From Lytechinus variegatus (lineage: Eukaryota > Echinodermata > Echinoidea > Temnopleuroida > Toxopneustidae), in NCBI RefSeq assembly GCF_018143015.1, contig NC_054741.1, forward strand, positions 64,578,697 to 64,642,696: a stretch of 64,000 nucleotides of DNA. Direction: 5' to 3'. Each line of letters opens with the position of its first letter. Within the stretch, counting starts at the first letter, position 1. The position numbers and the translations under genes were made by a program. The notes under the pieces are model-generated. The model was not told where the DNA came from. It saw only the letters and a list, made by a program, of their open reading frames with translations, and did no database searches. Of the stretch, positions 1-11,600 are shown in pieces.

Positions 1-1620
1 TGATAAAAATCCAACCTTTTTCAGAGCGGAATACCACATATTTTCAGCTCGCACTTCTCGCTCACATGATAAGTGTAGTAAGATACCTAATTAATCACCC
101 ATCTTTTTCCTGAATTACGATCCATGAATAGAATGTCAAATTTTGTGATTCTGAAATCTATTTTGTTTCCGCTCACATCAATATCATAGTTATATGCCTT
201 TCCTGTTCATGATTAGAAACGTGCTTTAAAATAGGTCTGAAATCTCAATTTTGTTTTCGCTTTCGCTTCGCGATCAGTAAAAACTTAACTGACACCAGTT
301 GGTGAGAGGACCCACCCTGAGGTCACCCTAGACATTGAACGTAACACCAAAGAATATATAAATATAACAAGCAAAGGTTGTCAATTTGACACCGGTGTAA
401 AACGACTGGTGTGGTCCTCTGTGTACACCGGTTAACACCCCATGCAGTTTTTGCTCGTATCAATATTGTAGCCCAGACATGGTTGTTTTTTCAGTGTTTT
501 TTTTTTTTTGGGGGGGGGGGCGAGGGAGCACTGAGGTTCTAGTTACTAGGCTAAATCTTTGTCCTATAAAAAATGAAAATTGTTTCTCATGAATCCATGG
601 GCTACGAATCCATAGATAATTACAATGGCGGATCACACAGGGGGCGGGTCCTCGCCCCCTGGATCCCACTATAAAATCAAGTTTTTATAATTTGTCAAGG
701 GCATGAACGAGTTAATTATTCCTGACTCCACAACCCGCATGAGTACGACGTTAGCTGGCGCTATCAACAAACAACATTCAGAGCCATTATAAGAAAGATT
801 AAGATTTTCGCACAATTATTCATTAATGTACAAACAATTTCTATTATGGAAAAAAATATATGATCAGTGGCGGATATATATAACAATATATAAATTATTA
901 TTATTTTTTGTTCTTATACCTTTGTTATATTATGAATCATAATATTTATGATGTATTGAATTCTTAACAGCGATATATTTTATTTCATTTTATATATTCT
1001 AAAGATTACCCTAATTCATGTTTATTGGAGTAATTTTCAATCATATATATGTCTTTTTTTATTCGTTATTTATTTGATATATCATGCAAATACTAATAAT
1101 TCATTGATTCAAAACATTTATCTTGTAAACGACCCTACCCAACCCCCCTAAAAAGCAACAACAAATAACAATGTATTCATGAAAATATTTGATACCTCTG
1201 TTATGATAATTGATTTCTGAATAAAAGGGAAAAATATACATACGGTGGGCAGAGTATATTTGTAAAATGCACCATTCCTATATTTTGGTTGAAACGTTCG
1301 TCTGATAGTTTAATATTTTTGTTACATTTCTATCCTCGATATCTATTCCATGATGCATTATTATTCAAGACAAATTTGATGACAAGACCAGTGGTCGCTG
1401 CAAATTAAGAATTATTAACGATGAGGGGTCTGTACGATTAATCACGTAATAAATCGTAAATATCAGTCCAGTGTTTATTCACTAATTTTGTGTTATAGGA
1501 CCTTGATTGTGTTGAAGCGTTTTCATTTTATTTCATTGTTTTTATTTGCCCCGTTATTTGCATGGTCAGCCCGCGGTTCAACACTTTCAAAACCTTTCCC
1601 CGCCCAACTGATCTGATATT
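1..1620. other. Upstream spacer, no gene seen
   Basis: AT-rich non-coding sequence. It holds a T-run followed by a G-run near 497-520 and a short palindromic GC-rich patch near 628-666 with CCCCCT/AGGGGG character. No exon with plausible splice sites was found. Confidence 0.6.
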
Positions 1621-1744
<124 letters not shown>

Positions 1745-1934
1745 ATACCCGGGATTGTATAGTGTAATTATTTTATGATTTTCATTTTTTCAAGGAAGTA
1801 AAAGAAAGAAAGAAAGAAACATCAACTAAAAAATCGTTACCCTGGGATGTTTGGGGTTAGAATGCGATAATTTTCTTTTAAATTGATTTCATGATCAGCA
1901 TAACAACAAGCCATAATAATAAAAATAAATACTA

Positions 1935-1938
1935 ATGA

Positions 1939-2012
<74 letters not shown>

Positions 2013-2054
2013 TACTACTACTACTACGACTACTGTGACTACGACTACTGTGAA

Positions 2055-2148
<94 letters not shown>

Positions 2149-2216
2149 ACTACTACTACTACTACTACAGTACTACTAAACTGCTGCTGCTGCTGCTACT
2201 ACAACTACTACTACTA
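1935..2216. repeat. (TAC)n trinucleotide microsatellite
   Basis: About 280 bases of ACT/TAC repeat with interruptions: a GACTACTGTGA patch near 2030-2050, a GCT run near 2131-2147 and another near 2182-2196. The apparent poly-Leu, poly-Tyr and poly-Thr frames are by-products. Confidence 0.97.
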
Positions 2217-2554
2217 AAAGCTGTGGAGGATAGTTTTAAAACTTGGCATTTATAAAATTTACAATAATGGGCATTTATAGGCCTTAAATGATTCAAAATA
2301 GTTCATTACTCGAATTTCCATTTTCTTAAACTGGATGGAGTTTTTTTTTCTTGTTAGCCAGATAATACTCAATTTCCCCTTTTCCCCTTAAAAGCATCTA
2401 AGCATTTTTAAGGTTGGCTTTATGTTTGAAATTTACAGCGGTAGATGAAATACTTGAGAGATGAAATTTAAAAAGTCAGAAATTTTGCCAAATTTTGTTA
2501 GATGGAACTCCAAAATTTTTGCATTTGGCTTCTTTCAAGAGAATGCGAGAATTT

Positions 2555-2632
2555 ATGGGCGTGGCATTTTTTTCTGTAATTTTTCAATTTCGGTGGTGGC
2601 GCTTTAACAGCAAGCATTCAAGATGGCGGCAG
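2555..2632 (+). promoter_or_regulatory. Septin promoter/5' UTR with GC-box and YY1-like motif
   Basis: A GC-box/KLF-type motif GGGCGTGGC lies at 2557-2565. The start codon sits inside AAGATGGCGGC (about 2620-2630), which matches the YY1 consensus found just downstream of transcription starts in many housekeeping genes. No TATA box is obvious. Promoter function is inferred from position and motifs only. Confidence 0.5.
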
Positions 2633-5600
2633 GTAAGTCAACGACTCTCAAATTCGTATTTATATTTATGCCCATTGTTCATTTCACGCTACATTTTTCG
2701 ACATATTTATGCCTAGATATATTACATATATTAACCATCCATTCATTTCTTTGCATTTTGCTTTTCATTTCAGACAGAGCAGCGGTAAGTTGGCGGTGTA
2801 TTTCTTGTGTCCGGGTTGGGTTTCAGAGCGAGGGGAGAGTAGCGGTTTGTTCCTGTCAAAATGCCCAGCAGTAGCGGATTGGGAGCTGAGCTGAGCTGTG
2901 ATATATGCCAAGCAATGGATCAGATCACCACCACGACCAACGCGTGTTTTTGATTTGTTGGGCGAGCGGTCTACTGCAGTGTTATTTAAATTTAATTACA
3001 AAAAGAAGTAGAATATTAGCACCTTGGTCGTTGGTCCTTATTATAATATAAAGGGGGAAGTTTACCCTCACAAAATTTTGTTGTAAAAATAGGAAAAATA
3101 ATAATAAATATTAATTGATGATGACTGAACTTCTAAGGCATGGAACTGAACTTAACTAAAGCTTAACTTAGGTTTGACTTTGATTTGAGTCAAGTTAGTT
3201 TTAGGAAAATCCATCAGATACAGAGATTAAGAAAGTTATTAATTTTTTTTATTTGTAATGTCATGTACAAGCAGCTTTCTCATTGGTTAAGTAAAAAAAA
3301 TCATAAATTTCAAGTTTTAATGGTTCGTCATGAAAATTTCAAAAATTTCTTTCAGGATTGGGTGTAAAATGATCTGTCGATCTACTGAAGGTAGATCTAC
3401 TATTTGAGTATAGATTTAAACTTTCATCAATTTACTGAGAAAATTACATTTCACTGATTTTTTACCATTGCGCAGATACGCGTATATTCAGACAAGGGGC
3501 ACTGCGCAGACGGGCACCTTGCCATAGATGTAATTTCTAGAAAGTGAATGAGTCCGCAGAATCAGGGCACCATTTTTGTGTTCAATCTGAAATAGATACT
3601 AAATAACTATGGAAATCAAACAGGTTCATGTTAAATCTTAACTGAAAATTTTAGGTGCGCAGACTTGCCCTGGCAGCCCCCCACCCCTTTCATGTGTTAA
3701 AGATGTAACATTTTCATGTACTTTCTTTTTCATATTGATCTACTAGATACTGTATCAGATTTGATAATATATCAGATTGACAATATATATGATATAGTCC
3801 TGTGTTAAATTTTGACATGCATATAATAGTCACACCAGATTAAGAAAAATAAATTAAAACACTGAAAATTTTAAGCAAATCGGACAAGGAATAAAGTTAT
3901 GGCATTTTAAAGATTTGCATTATTCCGGTGATAACATTGTGGTGATCACAGCTACATGTCATTTGCCACAACACCCAAAAAGAAGTACAAACTTCATCTC
4001 CACTTTAAAGATAGGGTAGTTTATGAAAGTAAGGTTTTTTTTCTGACCCACACTGTATCTAGAGGGGTATTTCATGGATGTACAAGTGTGAAAAATGAAG
4101 TTCTAGAAAGGTTTTTCTTTAATCCTATACAGTCCCAAATGAAACGTTTATGTGTTAGCGGTTGTGTAAACACCGGTTACCTTTTGACTCGACCTTACAC
4201 ATGACTGTTATGTGTCATACCATTCACTTCCTGAATAGACTGCCTTTAATTGAAAGTGGATGTATCAAGGCTATTCAGTGATAACCACATGTCTTCAATA
4301 ACTTAATTATATTAGGAGTACCTGTCCAGGGTCCCATTGTATAAACTATTATACATATCCAGTAACTTTGCCATTCAATGGTAACTTCATGGAATCCTTG
4401 ATTCTTATTGGCTGTTTAGCCATGTTACCATGGTAGTCACCATTAGATGGCAAAGTTACCGTAATTCAGTAAGTACATGTTTTATGCAACTTGCCCCTGT
4501 AGTGGTGTTAACTTAACCAACCATAGATTTAAATACCATAGTATAAAGATAAAATTGATTGTTCAATTAAACATGCATGTAAGTGTAGGGTGAACTATTC
4601 ATAATAAGGTACAATTAATAGTAAATGTGTATTTTATGCCCTAATTTTATCTCTTGTTTCATGACACAAGAAGGGAGGGGAGGAAACAATTTTTTTTTTA
4701 GTTTGATTAAAAATTGTGTATTTTGTGTATTTGTGTATTTTTTTTTAGGGTAACCAAAAATCTAAATTTTAGCTCATATTTTGGCTCCCTTTTGTTGCAA
4801 TGTAATTTTAGATCATTTGCAGGCACATGTCAATTTTTTCTGTATAAAAAAAGATCTATTTGGTAAAGCACAAATTTGTGGATTATTGTGCAGGTAATAG
4901 GTATTATTATAAAAATTGTTCAATGAATCAAATATTCTAAATTTAAGAGAGTCAATCACATATGGTCATACTTAATTGTATCATTTTTATTTTACAGTTC
5001 AGCAACCCTGAGACTCCTGAATATGTTGGTTTTGCCAACCTACCAAATCAGGTACACAGGAAGTCTGTCAAGAAAGGCTTTGAGTTCACTCTTATGGTAG
5101 TAGGTAAGTTGAGAAATCATTCTTCCTGTGTTGTGTTGATGTTAAAACACTAGTGCCTGTAGGCCTACATGATTTATAGATTGATTTATGCATTTTGTTA
5201 GTAATTCCTGAAAAACACAGAATTCTGTGCCTCATGTTATTGCTAGTTTATATTAATTTTGTGTTTGATATAATGGTTTCTGCTTTGTCTTGGAAATTAC
5301 AGGATCTGATATAAGTAGTGAATACTTTGACTTTAATCCAATTTGTTATATCCTTCATTTAAAATCAACTTATTAAATAGATAATGACATGAAAAAATAA
5401 ATAAAATGCAGTTTAAATTTTTAAGATGCCCCTAAAAGCAAGTGCTTGATATATAAAGCACCCATTAGTGCTGCAAGTCAGGTGGCATGTTCGGGTTCGA
5501 TTCGGCAGGGTTCGGCATTTTTTTTCCCGAACTTTGGTTCGGTTCAGGGTTCGGCAATAAATGCCAAATTAAATTTGACATATAAAAATTAAAGTTCGCC

Positions 5601-8600
5601 GACCAACGAACTCGCAAATGATCTGTCATATGTTTATAATAAGTTTTGTTTCTAAAAAGAATAGTTATGAAAATTGTTGCATAGTTTTCTTTTGTTTTAA
5701 TCTTTAAACAAGAAATATAAGTCATTTCTACTTTAATTTTTGAAATGAAACTGAAAAAAAATCAAAAGAAAAATATTGATAACGAGAGATAATCAGGACA
5801 TATAAACAGAATTACGAAGATCAGAATATTTTTTTCATGATTATTTCATGTAGCTTTGATCATGATCGATTACAATGTCATTGCCAACGCAGCTTCTCAA
5901 ATTGGAAAGTATTGATCGGGAATGTCGAAACAGTAGACAAACAACTTCCACTAAACTGTTATTATACTGGTAAAATTCTCATTCCAAAGAATATGAAATG
6001 TTTTAGAAAGTCCCTTTTTCTGAAAAGAGGTTAAATCTGGTCAATCAATTATCTTAAAAAGATAAAATATCAGTCAATTCTTGGTCCAGAAAGGTCGACG
6101 CTCATGACTTCAAACATATTTCCAACACGAAAATGAGTACATGGGACTGTACTGTGTATGTTAGTGTTGTGAAATCACTCGGCGCTGATCGTCAGAACTA
6201 AAATGGAACTGATAATTCATCATTTCATTTTCAGTAATTGACCAGATTAAACCACTTTTTAGAAAATATTGACAATGGAAAAACGTTTCAAGTTCGGAAT
6301 ACGAATTTTACTTGTATAATAGCAGCTGAGAGCAGGTTGTTAGGACTTCCTGTTTCAACTTTCCTCACCAACTATTTCCAGAACGATCAGGGAACATGCG
6401 TTGATTTGGTTTGAATTTTTATCTTTTCTGTTTTATCAACCTCATTCCTTCATCTCTTATTTATTTATCTTTTATATTAATATGGAAATTTCAGAAGGTG
6501 GAATATATATACTTTACCATTACTTTGTTAGTCACAAGGAATTAATTTATGTCTTGTCTTTTTCTTTTTTAAATACAAAACAATTAAATGTACGTCCGAT
6601 TAGAGCAATACGTAATTCAACTAGATTTTTAACAGAGTTAAAGATAAATTCCAGTATTGGTAATGATCTCAAAATGAATTTTTACAGAATCTAATATAAT
6701 GACCACCCAAGTGTCTGTTGTATGAATGAAAAATATGTGCCAAAGGATTCTGGAAGAAATTGTGTAATTGCTGAGAAATAAGCAAAATGAGCGCGGATTC
6801 GGTCACTTCTGTCGGGTCTTTATTCCAGCAATAATAATACACTGTCCCACGTGTGCCTATCTGTGTTGGTGATCTTCAGTGTGAACATTTTTCAGTGTAG
6901 ATTTCAAGATTTCACAAAGTTCAGTTTATGTAACGGTACCAGATCTAGATCCTCGATGATATTCTGACAATAAGCCTAGTTTTACAGACTTTCTCATGAA
7001 ATCAGTGTTTACTGCAACTACTGGAATTTCTCTTTAAGCGTAAAATGTCCCCACATTTTATGAAGAAAAAAATTAATTCATGTTTATTAAAAAATTAAAA
7101 TGATAAAAATTTAATCAAACACGAGACCGAAGATGTCATACTTTGTCATTTACGAGGAATGAATTTATGTCTGGTTCTTTTTCTTTATTAAATACAAAAT
7201 GATTAGGTCCGATTACGATCACGATCGATTACGACAGTACGTAATTACACCACACTTTTATTCCGAGTTTAGCTTCAAAATATCCTCTCATTTTATCAAG
7301 AAAAAATATATTTATGTTAATAAAATATTCTTAAGTTGATAACAGTTCAATCAAATATCAGATGGGAGCTACATGTATCATAGTGGATTTTAAAAATATA
7401 TTGAGTAGAATTCTTTTTTAGCAAAATCACTAACCAATAATCCTTTTTTTTAAATTTATACTTAAATCTATGTAGTCATTGCACTTATGCATTGTAAATT
7501 AACATACTTTTTTTTACCGAACTACCGAACCAGGCCTTTGCGTACAGTTCGGTTCGGAAGTGCCAAGTTCGGCGAACTTCCGTTCGGTTCGGCTACAGCA
7601 CTAGCACCCATAGTGACCCAATACTTACATGCACAACTGCGCTGCAATTGTGTGTGTTGTATTATTTTGTGTTAAAAATGAATTACCAACTTTTGATATA
7701 AAGGATTTAGTTGATCCTTGGAGGAGCATGATGTAATAAGAAAACATGAATTCATTGCATGGCAGATATGCATGTCTTTAAAATGACTTGAAAATTTAAA
7801 AATTACCAGATTTGTCTATTTTTCCCTATGTGCAGAATGAGATGTTCCATATATACATCTTCTGATGAAAATAGCCAGCAGCAACAAAACTTAAATAAAC
7901 GTCTATCCCTCAAATACATTAATTGAAGGCAGTCTGTTTTGAGATATTTATATCAATTTTATGGGGAATGGATTATAATTAGCTAACACCAGACTTAATG
8001 AAAAACACTGGAAGTTATCTGCAATATTGCTAACACCAATAAGCCAGTTCGTAGTTCCATTCTGTGCATGATCAGAAGATTCTGCGCATGATCAGAGAAA
8101 GGTCATTTGTACTAAAGTGACATGGTGGTTTAAAATCTAATGAGATAAGCACCAACTTTGATGTCCTGATTATTCATATATTCTTTTGAATTGTGTTTTC
8201 TATTCACATGATCCACAAAGAGCAACAATGAGTCCACGAACGACTGTTATTTCACAGTTTGTCAAGTACATTGTACAGCATGCTGCATTCAAAGTAGAAA
8301 TACATGTACAACAAATACCTTCATGGGGTGATTACTGGTGTGCTATTCTAGTCACCTGGTCTATTCAATTTTTTTCATCCTGCTATGTAAGGCAAGCTTA
8401 CATAATATCTTGCTTTGAAATCTGCCTATCACAATGAAATAAATGAAAGGTCATTTGACCAAAATTGTACATGGATAACTATGAACTGGTCTATAGGTAC
8501 AACTCATCCAATTGTGTCCCAGCACTGACATAGCCTCTTCAGCTGCTTCAGGCATTGCCTGACCAAGAAATATGTGATATCTCAGGGCTCAAAGTATGTA

Positions 8601-11600
8601 ATCTACATCTATTGGTCAAGGCCTTGAATTCTCCTCTGTGTGACAAACAACAACTCTTACTGGCAAAAAATCCTGATGATCAAATTCTCCATGAATTGAA
8701 AACCATACTTGACAATGATTATCAATATTTTATGTATTTTTACAAGGTGAATCTGGTCTTGGCAAGTCTACACTGATCAACAGCCTATTCCTTACAGATC
8801 TCTACCCTGAGAGACACATTCCTAGTGCTGCAGGTAAGTCTTGGTGTTGGAACTACTGAATCATGTTATTCCAAGTCTTTCTACAGTGACCAACCAGGGG
8901 GTGTTTCATGAAAGTTTTCAGCACTGACTAAATTGTCAGTAGTGCTGACTATTTCAGTGAAATCCTTGCTTTTGATTGGCTGAAAAGTTCAGGGGCCCGT
9001 TTCATAAAGAGTTGAATCTGTTGTAACTTTGCCATTATGACAACTACCATGGCAACAGGACTCAGCAGTCAATCAAGATCAAGGTTACCATGGTAGGTGT
9101 TAAAACAGTTGCAACTCTTTATGAAACAGGCCCCTGGCCTCTGACTGTTACTATTGTAACTGTCAGAGAAAGACATCTTGTCAGTGCTGGCAACTTTCAT
9201 GAAACGGTCCTCAGTTTGAAGTAGGCAAGTAGTAACATGTTGACTACAGAATTCTGTGACTCCCAGTTTGGTCTTGATCTTGAATTTATTGCCTTCCTCT
9301 GTATTAATATCGTCCATATGATACATTTTTTCAGAACATAGCAAACATGTAATAATCTTTTTATTTAAATGTGTGGATGTATTTCTTATTAAAAAAAAGT
9401 TTTATTTTGTATGTACAAAGATTATTTAGTTGCAGTAGGTATTATAAAGTGGTTGACTTCTGAATTATGTTATCCCCATAGGCTTTGTACAGTGACTACC
9501 CGTTTTCAAGACGATCCATAAGAACCTTGTTTGAACTTTACTATCTGTAGTTATTTACATGAGAAGCGAAATGGTCGACATATACATGTATCTTATCTAT
9601 CGGCTGTTTTTTTTTCTCCACTATTGAAACATGCAATGCATGCATTTGCATGGGAATGAAAAGTAAAAATAGTCCTGGACACCAATGACTGTCTAGTGAA
9701 TAGAAGGTACATAAAATTTAAACAAAGTTTTATATTGCCACTGTTGATATTGTGTATTTTGTATCTATATAGCATTACTATGAATGTGTATTGCCAGTAT
9801 TTTTCTTTTCATCTATTATTACCAGAAAAGTTTAGCTATCTTACTATACTGTGTACCTCAACTTTGTCTTTTATTGAATGCTTACTTTTCTTTCTTTTTT
9901 TTACTATTGCAGAGAAGATTGATAAAACTGTGAGTATCGATGCGTCAACAGTAGAGATTGAAGAGAGAGGAGTCAAGCTTCGTTTGACTGTAGTAGATAC
10001 ACCAGGCTATGGTGATGCCATCAATAACAATGACTGGTAAGTAATCATTGTTAAAGGCCTGTTACATTCTGTGCAAGCCACGCATGTGACTTGCGAGTAA
10101 CTATTTTTGCTACCTGCAGGTCGCCTGCAGGTCACCCACATTGACAGTATCTTGCACGCATCTCACTGGATTTGCCCGCAGAAGTGCATGCAAGTCTGAT
10201 TTGCATGCAGAAAAGTTTTGAACATGCTCAAAACATTTTTGCGGATGGGCTGCGGGCAATCACCTGCAACTTCACCCGAAGGCTTGCATGGTGCGATGTT
10301 ACAGGGCCTTGGAGTTCTGGGGAGCGTTTCATGAAAGGACTTGTCAGAAGTATCCGACAAGTCTTATTTTATCTGACAGTTACTATGGTAACAGTGCTTC
10401 TCAACCAATCAGAATCTAGGAAAGTTGTCAGATCTGACAACTTGTCAGACGAAATTATTGATGAAATGCCCTCCTGGTCTTCTTAAATGCTATTAGATAT
10501 CTTGTAGTTCAATTTAATTGAATAAGTAAAGTAGTTAATGTTAATCAAATATACATATTGTATGTATGTATTGTACATATTGTATTGAAAAAAACCTACT
10601 AATAATGTTCATATTTACGGTGGATTTAATGTGAATAAATGAATTGAAAAAAAGACAAGGGCTGTCATTATATGTAATATGAAAAATAAGAGATAAGGAG
10701 CATTTATTCAAATGTTGATTTGTGATAAGCATAGCATATTTTCACTTCAATATTTCATGTAAACATACCTGGAGATCCTTATCAGCATAATATGATTCAG
10801 AGAAAAACTGTTTTTCCTATTTTATTTTTTACAGTTCCTGCATGTGACACAAATAATACTTTTGCGTATTCTCAAAATTTGATTTTCATTTACATGCTGC
10901 CATTTATTGATACATAGTTCATGATATTAATTGAATTAAATGTACTTGATATCATTGCATTGTAAATGTATAACTGAAAGAAAGTGAAAGCTATTATGTT
11001 CTTTTCCTAGTGATTTGATCACTTTCCAGTAAAAAAACTTGACATATTGCATACTTGTACACTGTATTAGAAAAAGTGGGGCTTGAAAATTGTAATAGTA
11101 CACTTCTGTGACTTACGAGTAATGATTACAGTTTCGTAAATCATTTTATATTTAGAGTTTTAGACCACAAGCCTTCACAGTAATTCTTATTTGATGTACA
11201 TTTAAAAATGTCTGTAATAATATTCTTTGATAATTTATTTGGTATAGAGGAGGTTATGTTCATTTTTTTCATGTATTTTTTTTACATCTCATTTTAAAAA
11301 ATAAAATTGAATGCATTTTATGGTTATTGAAAATTCTAGTATAAGGGGGTATTTCTAAAAACTTTTAATGTCCTACAAATCAATAGGCAATAGATTATTA
11401 GAATTGTCAAAGTTAAGATTGATTTATCAATGCAAATGTGAAGTAAATAAAGTGATGTTTCTTCTAACTACACCTATAAAGGTTCAATTGACTGGTGGCA
11501 TAACATTTGCTCCGGCAACAATTGAGGATTTATTTCGTCTAAGATATAGGGTGAGGGTTGCAATACGATTTTATGTTTGGTTTAGGGTTACATTTAGGAT

